Assembly: GCF_003585765.1 (NCBI RefSeq)
Contig: NZ_CP021235.1
Location: 1,736,001-1,800,000, forward strand
From: Pontibacter actiniarum
Lineage (GTDB): Bacteria > Bacteroidota > Bacteroidia > Cytophagales > Hymenobacteraceae
Length of the DNA stretch: 64,000 nucleotides
Direction: 5' to 3'
This document shows, in pieces, positions 25,810 to 34,148 of the stretch. The notes under the pieces were generated by a model that was not told where the DNA came from, ran no database searches, and saw only the letters and a list, made by a program, of their open reading frames with translations. The translations under genes and the position numbers were made by a program. Numbering within the stretch: position 1 is the first letter of the stretch; each line of letters begins with the position of its first letter.

Positions 25810-26920
25810 AGTCACTGTCAGTTGCACTGACCTGCTGCTGCCCTGCCACATACCTGTTCAGGAACTGCGGTATCTCCTGCAAGGGCAGCACTTTATTTAT
25901 GTATCCGCTTTGGATGGCAGATCTGGCCATGCCAAAAATGACTGATGTCGCCTCGTCCTGCGCCACCATAAAACCACCCTGCTCCCGCATGTATGATGCT
26001 CCCAGCGTGCCGTCCTTGCCCATGCCTGTCAGCACCACACCTACCATGTTCCGCACTGCGCATTGCGCCACGGAGCGGAGCAGCAAATCAAGGGAAGGCT
26101 GATCAAAAAGCGGCGTCGGTTCGTCTGTAAAGCCCACTTTTAGGTTGGCGGGGTCACCCATAAAAGGCTCCACCACCATGTTTTTACCACCGGGTGCTAC
26201 AATCACTTTCCCTGTCCTGAGCAACGACCCCGCACGGCCCTCCACCACTTTTAGTGGGGTGAGGCGCTGCAGCCGTTTGGCATAGGACCGGGTAAACTTC
26301 TCCGGCAGGTGCAGCACAACCAGCACCGCAGCCTGCAGCTCCGGCGATAACCGGCTGACGATGCTTTCCACCGCCTGGGTGCCGCCTGTTGAGGCTCCGA
26401 TCACGATGATAGTGTCTACAGGGCTGCTTTTGCGCTTCACTGGCCGCTCGGCCAGCAGCACCATCTCCTGCTGCAGGTACTCCAGCCGGCGCTGCACGTT
26501 GTACAGCTCTGTTTCGCTTACCGCGCGTACTTTGCGCAAAAACTCAGCGGCTATACTTCTGTAGTTGGCATAACGCCCCCGGCCGGGTTTCAGCACGATG
26601 CCGTACACCCCCAGCTCCACCGCCTGCTTCAGCAGATCCAGCGTCAGCTGCTCCTGCGTTATCAGCAGCAGTACCGGCTTGGGCACCTCGCTGAAGATGC
26701 GCTTCAGCACCAGCAGGTTTTCGTTCCCGGGCAAGTCACAGTCCAGGATCACCAGATCGGCTTCATCCGCCCCCAGCAGGCCCAGCAGCTCGTCTGCATC
26801 CGCTGCCACTCCCGTGGCTTGCATATCCTGCTCCGAGTCAACGATATCCTGCAGCACCAGCCGTACATAGCTGGATTTATCTGCTATCAGTACCCGTAAT
26901 TCCCTACTCTTCTCCTGCAC
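25784..26920 (-). CDS. cheB: Chemotaxis response regulator / methylesterase CheB
   Basis: 378 residues. The receiver domain (8-125) has phosphoacceptor Asp60 (LVILDCDLPG) and Lys111; the acidic pair is reduced to one Asp (IADKSS). A ~45-residue linker leads to the methylesterase domain with the Ser177 (IGASTGGT), His204 (LHLPEKFT), Asp303 (TGMGKDG) catalytic triad. CheB removes glutamyl methyl esters (and deamidates) on the receptor hairpin. No CheR methyltransferase gene lies in the cluster or elsewhere in the window, so methylation must be supplied from another locus, or CheB acts mainly as a deamidase (inference). Confidence 0.95.
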   Translation of the reverse strand: MQEKSRELRVLIADKSSYVRLVLQDIVDSEQDMQATGVAADADELLGLLGADEADLVILDCDLPGNENLLVLKRIFSEVPKPVLLLITQEQLTLDLLKQAVELGVYGIVLKPGRGRYANYRSIAAEFLRKVRAVSETELYNVQRRLEYLQQEMVLLAERPVKRKSSPVDTIIVIGASTGGTQAVESIVSRLSPELQAAVLVVLHLPEKFTRSYAKRLQRLTPLKVVEGRAGSLLRTGKVIVAPGGKNMVVEPFMGDPANLKVGFTDEPTPLFDQPSLDLLLRSVAQCAVRNMVGVVLTGMGKDGTLGASYMREQGGFMVAQDEATSVIFGMARSAIQSGYINKVLPLQEIPQFLNRYVAGQQQVSATDSDYEIERTGV

Positions 26921-26962
26921 TGCTTTGCTTCTGCTTTCTTATCCTTCGGGAAATAGAACCGG

Positions 26963-27325
26963 CTACTCGGCCAGCACCTTGCTCACCACCTCCAGCACCT
27001 TCTCCTCAGAGAACGGCTTCACGATGTATGACTTGGCACCGTTTTCCATCGCCTCGTTTACAATCACTTCCTGGCCCACCGCGCTTACGATCACCACTTT
27101 CTGCTCCGGGTTATCCTTGCGGATGCCCTTTAGCACATCAAGACCAGTGTTGTCGGGCAGAATCACGTCCAGGGTAATCAGGTCGGGCTTGGTTTCCTTG
27201 GCTAGCTCCAGTGCCGTCTGCCCGTTTGGTGCCTCACCCACGATTTCGTAACCGGCATCGGTGAGCATGTTTTTCAACATGGTGCGCATGTAGAAGGAAT
27301 CATCTACGATTAGTATTCTTTTCAT
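26963..27325 (-). CDS. cheY: CheY-like single-domain response regulator
   Basis: 120 residues, receiver only: DD at 8-9, phosphoacceptor Asp53 (LITLDVILPD), Ser81 and Lys103 (YIVKPF). The switch Thr position is Ser (VIVSAVG). It sits between cheW and cheB in the chemosensory cluster, 24 bp after cheW. There are no flagellar genes in the window. Its output partner is unknown: gliding/T9SS motor, type IV pili or a non-motility response. Confidence 0.93.
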   Translation of the reverse strand: MKRILIVDDSFYMRTMLKNMLTDAGYEIVGEAPNGQTALELAKETKPDLITLDVILPDNTGLDVLKGIRKDNPEQKVVIVSAVGQEVIVNEAMENGAKSYIVKPFSEEKVLEVVSKVLAE

Positions 27326-27349
27326 ACTTTTAAAGTACAGTTTCTAGGT

Positions 27350-27949
27350 TTATGTGTTCGACAGCTGGTTTATCTCATCCTGCGTCAGGACCTTGTGCAT
27401 GTCCAGCACGATGATGAGCCGGTTATCGGTTTTGGCAATGCCCTCAATAAAGTTCTCGCTCACGCTCACATCCTGCAAAAAGGAAGGGGCCCTGTCGATT
27501 TTGGCTACAGGCAGGTTCAGAGACTGCGGCATTTCCTTCACCTCTACCCCTATGCTGTATTCTTTTGCCTCGATCACCAGTGTGTAGGAGACGTTCGGGG
27601 CCAGCCCAGCCGGCAACTCCGCCGGCCTGATCTGGAAACGCCGCTCCATATCCATGATGGCAATAATATCGCCACGGATGTTGGCTACTCCCTTTACAAA
27701 TTCCGGCGTGCGCGGCATGCGGGTAACACTCGGCGTAATGGTTACTTCCTTTACCTGGTCGATTTTGATCGCATACTCCTCCGTACCCAGCTTAAACACG
27801 ATCAGGTGCACCATCTCAGCCGACACCTGCTCTTTGGCCGCCTTGGCAGTAGAGGCTTCGCTGGCATCCGGCTTCACTTCCGGCGCTGCCACCTGGGCTT
27901 TCTCTTCAGGGGCGGCTGCCTCTGGTTTGCTCTTCGCTTCTTTTCCCAT
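27350..27949 (-). CDS. cheW: CheW coupling protein with charged N-terminal tail
   Basis: 199 residues. The first ~45 residues are a low-complexity Ala/Glu/Lys/Pro tail, similar in composition to the N-terminal tail of the adjacent receptor. The CheW SH3-like domain begins at MVHLIVFKLGTEEYAIKI and contains the receptor/kinase-binding region RMPRTPEFVKGVANIRGDIIAIMDM. It starts 2 bp after the receptor stop codon, so stoichiometric co-translation is likely. It couples the receptor to CheA in the array. Confidence 0.93.
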   Translation of the reverse strand: MGKEAKSKPEAAAPEEKAQVAAPEVKPDASEASTAKAAKEQVSAEMVHLIVFKLGTEEYAIKIDQVKEVTITPSVTRMPRTPEFVKGVANIRGDIIAIMDMERRFQIRPAELPAGLAPNVSYTLVIEAKEYSIGVEVKEMPQSLNLPVAKIDRAPSFLQDVSVSENFIEGIAKTDNRLIIVLDMHKVLTQDEINQLSNT

Positions 27950-27951
27950 AA

Positions 27952-30900
27952 CTACGCCTTGCTACCGTCTTTTTTCGCAGAACCGTTTTTAGCCAGCGAT
28001 GAGCGGGTTGCCTGCCTGGTGTTGCCTGTCTGGCTTCTTTCATACCGGCTGTTGGCCGGAACAGAGGTCATCAGGTTTTTTCTGTTGATGAATACCAGGT
28101 TGCCGTCAATAAGTTTGAAGGCGGAGATACTCACCTGCAGGTCAGCGGCAATGTCGTTCAGGTTTTGAGAGGATGACGTCAGCTCCTGCATCGAACCGGA
28201 AAGCTGCTTGGCGGTGCTTGCCACCTGCTGCGTTCCGGAGGCCGTTTGCTCGGCGATGGCCACCACTTCCTCCACATACTTCACTACATCCCCGATGGAG
28301 GATTTCTGTATCTCTGTTGCCGTCAGGATGTCCTGCGCGGTACGCAGCGTTTCACCGCTCGAAGAGGCAATGTTCTTAAAGGCTCCGGACGCCTCGAAGG
28401 TGGCGTTCTTTCCTTTCATTACACGGCCCTCCATGGTGGAGATAGCTGTTGCAGCAGAGGCGGTGTCTTTCTTCACGTCGTCCACCAGCGTCGAAATCTC
28501 ACTGGCGGATTTGCGAGAGCCTTCTGCCAGCTTCCTGATTTCCTCGGCTACCACCGCGAAACCACGGCCAGCCTCACCGGCACGGGCCGCCTCAATGGCC
28601 GCGTTCAGGGCCAGCAAGTTGGTCTGTGCGGCAATGTCGGTAATCACGCCAAGCGACTTGGATATTTCCTGCGAGCGTGTGCTCAGTACTTCAATTGTGC
28701 GGGCTGTCTGGGCGGCAGAGCTGGAGATCTCCTCCATGTTTTTCACCACCTCGGCCACTGTTTTCAGACCATGCTGCGAGGTTTCCTCACCTACCTTGGC
28801 TGATTTGTTTACTACCTCTGCCCGGTTAGCGGTTTCTTTGGTCGCCTTCATGATCTCCTCGATCAGTTTAAAGGCTTGGTCTGTCTTGAGGGCCTGGTTC
28901 TGCGCGCCCTCCGCCATTTGCTGCATGGCCAGGGCCACATCCAGCGTTATTTTGTTCATTTCCAACCCTTTGGAAGCCATCTCTTCTGAAGAGGTTCCCA
29001 CTACAAGAGAGGAGTCGTTTATTTCGCCGAGCAGCGCATTCAGGTTGTCCACGGCAAGGTTCAGTGCATTGGCCATGTCCAGAATGTCTCCGGCAGTCTG
29101 TGCTTCCACTTTCTGCGTCAGGTCACCCTCCGAAATAGCACGCACCACTCTGGATACATCCAGCACCGGCGTCACGATGGACTCCAGCAGGTCGTTGAGG
29201 GTGTCCACCAGTTCTTTCCAGCTTCCGCCAACGCCTTGCAGCGCCGCACGCTCCGTCAGTTTTCCTTCCACACCGGCTACCCTGGCCACACGGCTTACCT
29301 CACCGGCTAGCCGGTTCAGGTCCACCACCATGTTATTGATGGTATCAGCCAGTTCAGCCACTTCGCCTTTGGCTTCCAGCGTCAGTTTCTGGGTCAGGTC
29401 ACCTTTGGATACAGCGGTTACTACTTTCACAATGCCGCGCACCTGGGTTGTCAGGTTAGAGGCCATGGTATTTACGTTGTCCGTCAGGTCTTTCCAAACA
29501 CCGGCTACGTTCGGCACGTTGGCCTGGCCGCCGAGTTTACCCTCGGTACCTACTTCCAGCGCCACACGCGTTACCTCACCGGCGAAGATGTTGAGCGAGT
29601 CCACCATGCGGTTAATGTTCTCTTTCAGCTCTCCTAGTTCGCCCTTCACATCCACGGATACTTTCTGAGTCAGGTCGCCTTTGGCAACGGCTGTCGATAC
29701 TTTGGCGATGTCGCGCACCTGCAGTGTCAGGTTGCTGGCCATGGTGTTCACGTTGTCGGTGAGCTCCTTCCAGGTACCGCGCACCTTCGGCACGTTGGCC
29801 TGGCCGCCCAGTTTACCTTCGGTACCCACCTCACGGGCCACACGCGTTACCTCATCGGCAAATACGTTCAGTGAGTCCACCATCTGGTTTAGGTTCTCCT
29901 TCAGGTCCAAGATCTCTCCGCGTGCCTCTACCGACACTTTCTGGGTCAGGTCGCCTTTTGCCACGGCAGTCGCTACTTTGGCGATGTCGCGTACTTGGCT
30001 GGTCAGGTTAGAGGCCATGGAGTTTACGTTGTCGGTCAGGTCCTTCCAGGTGCCGCCAACGTTTGGCACGTTGGCCTGGCCGCCCAGTTTACCCTCGGTA
30101 CCCACTTCGCGTGCCACGCGCGTTACCTCATCACCAAATATATTAAGCGAGTCCACCATGAAGTTGATGTTCTCTTTCAGCTCTGCAATTTCGCCACGGG
30201 CCTCTACCGTGATCTTCTGCGTCAGGTCTCCTTTCGCTACACCCGTCGCTACCTTGGCGATACCCCGCACCTGGGTTGTCAGGTTAGAGGCCATGGTGTT
30301 CACGTTGTCGGTCAGGTCCTTCCATACACCGGCTACGTTCGGCACGTTGGCCTGGCCGCCCAGGCGTCCTTCCGTACCTACTTCCAGCGCCACACGCGTT
30401 ACCTCGCCGGCGAAGATGTTCAGGTAGTCTACCAACTGGTTGATGTTCTCCTTCAGCTCCCCTAGTTCGCCTTTCACATCCACGGACACCTTCTGGGCCA
30501 AATCTCCTTTGGCCACGGCGGTTGCCACGTTGGCAATGTCGCGCACCTGGCTGGTCAGGTTGCTGGCCATGGTGTTCACGTTGTCTGTCAGCTCTTTCCA
30601 AACCCCGCCTACGTTCGGCACCGTTGCCTGGCCGCCCAGTTTACCCTCGGTACCCACCTCGCGGGCCACGCGCGTTACCTCATCGGCGAAGATGTTGAGC
30701 GAGTCCACCATCTGGTTGATGTTCACCTTCAGCTCAGCAATCTCCCCTTTCACGTTTACCGTTACTTTCTGGCTCAGGTCGCCCTTCGCCACGGCGGTTG
30801 CCACGTTGGCGATGTCGCGCACCTGGCTGGTCAGGTTGCTGGCCATGTAGTTTACATTGTCCGTCAACTCTTTCCAGATACCGGCCACGTTCGGCACGTT

Positions 30901-32475
30901 GGCCTGCCCGCCTAGTATACCTTCGGTGCCTACCTCCCGTGCCACACGCGTTACTTCCGCGCCGAACACATTCAGTCGGTCCACCATTTCATTTAAGATA
31001 TCCTTCAGTTCGGCAATCTCCCCTTTCACATCCACCGTGATCTTCTGGCTCAGGTCGCCCTTCGCCACAGCGGTCGCCACGTTGGCGATGTCGCGCATCT
31101 GGCTGGTCAGGTTGCTGGCCATGGTGTTCACATTGTCGGTCAGCTCTTTCCAGGTACCCTCCACGCGCGGCACGTTGGCCTGCGCGCCCAGTTTACCCTC
31201 GGTACCCACTTCGCGTGCCACACGCGTTACCTCACCGGCGAAGATGTTCAGGGAAACCACCATCTGGTTGATGATGTCTTTCAGGTCGGCTATTTCGCCT
31301 TTCACGTTTACCGTTACCTTCTGGGTCAGGTCGCCCTTCGCCACGGCGGTCGCCACGTTGGCGATGTCGCGCACCTGGCTGGTCAGGTTGCTGGCCATGG
31401 TGTTCACGTTGTCGGTCAGGTCCTTCCAAACCCCGCCTACGTTCGGCACCCGGGCCTGGCCGCCGAGTTTGCCCTCGGTACCCACCTCGCGGGCCACGCG
31501 CGTCACCTCATCGGCGAAGATGTTGAGCGAGTCCACCATCTGGTTCACGTTGTCCTTCAGCTGGGCAAACTCTCCGCGCACATCCACCGATACTTTCTGG
31601 GTCAGGTCACCCTTCGCCACGGCGGTCGCCACGTTGGCGATGTCGCGCATCTGGCTGGTCAGGTTGCTGGCCATGGTGTTCACGTTGTCGGTCAGGTCCT
31701 TCCAAATACCGGCCACGTTCGGCACCGATGCCTGGCCACCGAGTTTACCCTCAGTACCCACCTCCAGCGCCACACGCGTTACCTCACCGGCAAACAGGTT
31801 CAGGTTGTCGATGGTGCGGTTAATGGTTTCGGCCATTACTTTGAAGTCACCGGACACCGGGATCTGGAATGTTTCATCCAGGTTACCGCGCGAAATGTTC
31901 TTCAACACCTTGCCTACTTCCAGTACCGGCACCGCAATGGAGTCCACCAGGCCGTTGATGTTGTTGATCATGTCCTTCCAGAAACCGGAGGCGCTTTCGG
32001 CAGAGGCACGGGCTTTCAGGTTTCCCTCTACTCCAGCCACTTTGGAGATACGCGACACTTCACCGCCTACCCCGCCGATCATCTCCACCATGGAGTTATA
32101 GGCTTCGGCGATATCGGCAAAGATGTCGTCGTTCTGCTTCGTCAGGCGCACCGACACGTCGCCTTTTTTAAAGGCGTCCAGGGCATAGAGCACCCTGTTC
32201 AGCTGGTCGCTGATATAGTCGGGGTTGCTCGGAAGCTTCCCTTGTCTTTTCTTTTTTATGTCGGGAGGGTTACCGGCTGGTTTGGCAGGTGCCGCTGCTC
32301 CTGCCACCTGTTCCTTGGCAGCCGGGGCATCTGCTTTAACTGGTGCGTCAGGCACGGCTGTGGTAGAATCGCCTTTATCGGCCTTCGCACTGGAGGCGCC
32401 TTTTTGCTCTTCTTTGGCTTCTACATCACTGATGAGCTTGTCTTTGCTCAACTTCAAGTTTTTACCTAAGGCCAT
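27952..32475 (-). CDS. Giant soluble poly-HAMP methyl-accepting chemoreceptor
   Basis: 1507 residues with no transmembrane helix or signal peptide. Residues 1-~85 are a charged Ala/Lys/Asp/Pro-rich tail. Divergent HAMP units (~90-270) are followed by nine tandem 92-residue units (271-1098), one more HAMP ([25 protein letters not shown], ~1100-1150) and a long MCP coiled coil. The kinase-control hairpin tip is at ~1279-1318 ([36 protein letters not shown]). Each 92-residue unit pairs a canonical HAMP ([14 protein letters not shown]) with a second HAMP-like half ([17 protein letters not shown]). The HAMP chain resembles that of fungal group III kinases (Nik1). There is no C-terminal CheR-docking pentapeptide; the C-tail is basic. 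It likely senses from the cytosol. Confidence 0.93.
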   Translation of the reverse strand: MALGKNLKLSKDKLISDVEAKEEQKGASSAKADKGDSTTAVPDAPVKADAPAAKEQVAGAAAPAKPAGNPPDIKKKRQGKLPSNPDYISDQLNRVLYALDAFKKGDVSVRLTKQNDDIFADIAEAYNSMVEMIGGVGGEVSRISKVAGVEGNLKARASAESASGFWKDMINNINGLVDSIAVPVLEVGKVLKNISRGNLDETFQIPVSGDFKVMAETINRTIDNLNLFAGEVTRVALEVGTEGKLGGQASVPNVAGIWKDLTDNVNTMASNLTSQMRDIANVATAVAKGDLTQKVSVDVRGEFAQLKDNVNQMVDSLNIFADEVTRVAREVGTEGKLGGQARVPNVGGVWKDLTDNVNTMASNLTSQVRDIANVATAVAKGDLTQKVTVNVKGEIADLKDIINQMVVSLNIFAGEVTRVAREVGTEGKLGAQANVPRVEGTWKELTDNVNTMASNLTSQMRDIANVATAVAKGDLSQKITVDVKGEIAELKDILNEMVDRLNVFGAEVTRVAREVGTEGILGGQANVPNVAGIWKELTDNVNYMASNLTSQVRDIANVATAVAKGDLSQKVTVNVKGEIAELKVNINQMVDSLNIFADEVTRVAREVGTEGKLGGQATVPNVGGVWKELTDNVNTMASNLTSQVRDIANVATAVAKGDLAQKVSVDVKGELGELKENINQLVDYLNIFAGEVTRVALEVGTEGRLGGQANVPNVAGVWKDLTDNVNTMASNLTTQVRGIAKVATGVAKGDLTQKITVEARGEIAELKENINFMVDSLNIFGDEVTRVAREVGTEGKLGGQANVPNVGGTWKDLTDNVNSMASNLTSQVRDIAKVATAVAKGDLTQKVSVEARGEILDLKENLNQMVDSLNVFADEVTRVAREVGTEGKLGGQANVPKVRGTWKELTDNVNTMASNLTLQVRDIAKVSTAVAKGDLTQKVSVDVKGELGELKENINRMVDSLNIFAGEVTRVALEVGTEGKLGGQANVPNVAGVWKDLTDNVNTMASNLTTQVRGIVKVVTAVSKGDLTQKLTLEAKGEVAELADTINNMVVDLNRLAGEVSRVARVAGVEGKLTERAALQGVGGSWKELVDTLNDLLESIVTPVLDVSRVVRAISEGDLTQKVEAQTAGDILDMANALNLAVDNLNALLGEINDSSLVVGTSSEEMASKGLEMNKITLDVALAMQQMAEGAQNQALKTDQAFKLIEEIMKATKETANRAEVVNKSAKVGEETSQHGLKTVAEVVKNMEEISSSAAQTARTIEVLSTRSQEISKSLGVITDIAAQTNLLALNAAIEAARAGEAGRGFAVVAEEIRKLAEGSRKSASEISTLVDDVKKDTASAATAISTMEGRVMKGKNATFEASGAFKNIASSSGETLRTAQDILTATEIQKSSIGDVVKYVEEVVAIAEQTASGTQQVASTAKQLSGSMQELTSSSQNLNDIAADLQVSISAFKLIDGNLVFINRKNLMTSVPANSRYERSQTGNTRQATRSSLAKNGSAKKDGSKA
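29182..31665 (-). repeat. Nine tandem 276-bp repeats encoding HAMP units
   Basis: Nine head-to-tail 276-bp units, exactly 92 codons each, run from residue 271 to 1098 of the receptor; the second half of the ninth is divergent. Units 5 and 8 share unusual variants ([27 protein letters not shown], then NLTTQVRGI in the next unit). This points to duplication of a three-unit (828-bp) block. The repeats are in frame, so copy number could change without breaking the gene. Confidence 0.92.
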
Positions 32476-32637
32476 AGTTTCTTTGGTTGGAATAGGGTGT
32501 CTTCAAACCTTCTGCCAGGCCGGCCATGCCCATAAGCGTACGGCGCAGGTTGCTGCAATAGGTTTCAAACAAGTGCAATTTACGCAAAATTGATACAAGT
32601 ATAAAATTAAGCCTTCAGTGGCTTTAAAAGACGCATT

Positions 32638-33384
32638 CTAGGATTCCAGGTACTCTTCTGCCAGTGCCCTGTAGTCTTTGGCACCGTTGGAGGAGCCATC
32701 GTAGTCGAGTACGCTCCGGCCGAAAGACGGGGCCTCGGCCAGCTTTACGTTCATGCGGATCTGGCTGCGGAAAATCTTCTCCCGCACGTTTTCCTGCAGG
32801 TACTCCAGCACCTCCAGGCTTAGCTTCCGACGCACATCAAACATCACCACTACGACTCCTTTTACTTTTAGTTGCGGGTTAAATGTTTTCTGCACCTTTT
32901 TTATGGTGTTCATGATCTGGTCCAGGCCCTGTAGCGTAAGCACCTCCATCTGCAGGGGGATCAGCACCTCCTGCGCCGCTGTCAGCGCATTCAGGGTGAG
33001 CACAGAGAGCGAAGGAGGGCAGTCTATCAGTATAAAGTCAAAGCCTTTCACCTCTGCCAGTATAGACTTGAGGAATTTCTCCCGCTCCGGCTGCGTTACC
33101 AGAGAGATTTCGATATCCACCAGCTCGTTGGAGCCGGGCACAACCCACAGGCCGTCGCGCTCCACCAGCACGTCGTTTATACTTTTCTCTCCCTGAAAAA
33201 CATCTGCCAGTGTGGCTGCAGGGGTAGTAACCGCCAGGGAGTAGGACAGGTTGCTTTGTGGGTCCAGGTCAAGCAGCAGAACCTTTTTACCGAGTTTACT
33301 CAAGGCGCTGCCCAGGTTTATGGTTGTAGTTGTTTTACCAGTGCCGCCTTTTTGGTTGATCACGGCCACTACATTCGTCTTCAT
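32638..33384 (-). CDS. ParA/Soj-family ATPase, likely chemoreceptor-cluster positioning
   Basis: 248 residues. The deviant Walker A motif is INQKGGTGKTTTTINL (9-24), Walker A' LLLDLDPQSNLS and Walker B FILIDCPPSLS. It has the length and architecture of chromosomal Soj-type ATPases but no parB gene beside it. It is 162 bp upstream of the poly-HAMP receptor on the same strand. The ParA homologue PpfA segregates a cytoplasmic chemoreceptor cluster in Rhodobacter sphaeroides, and ParC does so for polar arrays in Vibrio. A similar positioning role is therefore the best guess (inference). The alternative is an orphan chromosome-partition ATPase. Confidence 0.88.
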   Translation of the reverse strand: MKTNVVAVINQKGGTGKTTTTINLGSALSKLGKKVLLLDLDPQSNLSYSLAVTTPAATLADVFQGEKSINDVLVERDGLWVVPGSNELVDIEISLVTQPEREKFLKSILAEVKGFDFILIDCPPSLSVLTLNALTAAQEVLIPLQMEVLTLQGLDQIMNTIKKVQKTFNPQLKVKGVVVVMFDVRRKLSLEVLEYLQENVREKIFRSQIRMNVKLAEAPSFGRSVLDYDGSSNGAKDYRALAEEYLES

Positions 33385-33485
33385 ACGTTGATGTTAAATT
33401 GCATCGCGGCAGGTGCAATACCTGCCCTGCCCCTAAGCTAGGGAAATAAAGTAGAACCTGAAAATAATACTTGCGGAGGGCGCGG

Positions 33486-33983
33486 CTACAGCACCGACTC
33501 GAAATTGTGGGCTAGCAGCACGCCAGTGGTCACATGGATGTCCTGCCAGTGCTCCAGCTCCAGGGCGACGGCCACCACGCTGGCGGGCTCCAGGTAACCG
33601 AGTTGCTGCTGTTCCGTTAACTCACGTGCCAGCCGTGTGATGCCGGGGTTATGGGCAACCAGCAGCACCTGCTTCACGTGGTCGGGCAACTCACCGAGGC
33701 TGTTCATCAGTTTTGACTCGCGGGCGTTGTAGAGGTCGGGGTTATAGGAAATATTTTCTTCGCCAAAGTATAGGCGACTGGCAATAACGCGGGCCGTGGA
33801 GTTGGCTCTCACGGCGGGACTTGCCAAAAGAGCATCCAATTTTAAAAATTTTTCGCGCAGCCACTTTCCGGTGTTTCGTGCCTGCTGCTGGCCCGCTGGC
33901 GTGAGTTCACGCTCGAAGTCGGGCTGTAGTGGATAAGGGTCGAAAGTCTCGGCATGACGGCAGAGGAGTACAATTCTTTGCAT
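33486..33983 (-). CDS. sixA: SixA-like histidine phosphatase family protein
   Basis: 165 residues of the phosphoglycerate-mutase superfamily. The phospho-accepting His is in VLLCRHAETFD, with the second His in LLVAHNPGITRLA, and there is no large cap domain, as in SixA. SixA dephosphorylates histidine phosphotransfer domains in E. coli. Here it lies next to a chemosensory cluster whose CheA has a P1/HPt domain, but it is separated by ~100 bp from parA and the link is speculative. Divergent from topA. Confidence 0.82.
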   Translation of the reverse strand: MQRIVLLCRHAETFDPYPLQPDFERELTPAGQQQARNTGKWLREKFLKLDALLASPAVRANSTARVIASRLYFGEENISYNPDLYNARESKLMNSLGELPDHVKQVLLVAHNPGITRLARELTEQQQLGYLEPASVVAVALELEHWQDIHVTTGVLLAHNFESVL

Positions 33984-34148
33984 AAAGTCTTTTACTGGCC
34001 GTATAGTTTGTAGTACCAGCCTGTCTTACAGAACCGGTGGTTTTTGTATGGTATTAAACCTATGTTATACGAATCAGGTTGTAATTGTTGAAAAAAAAAT
34101 TTGAACTTTGGGCAAAATTTGGCCTGTTTCGCCTGTCAAAGATAAAGG

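Noticed and set aside
29182..31665. CRISPR-like or satellite repeat array
   Set aside because: Unit length 276 bp, no spacers, and all in frame within one protein: coding repeats.
28208..32101. Long open frames (up to 486 codons) on the plus strand opposite the receptor gene
   Set aside because: They mirror the 276-bp repeats of the minus-strand receptor; the proteins are Ser/Thr/Val-rich, without family resemblance or ribosome sites.
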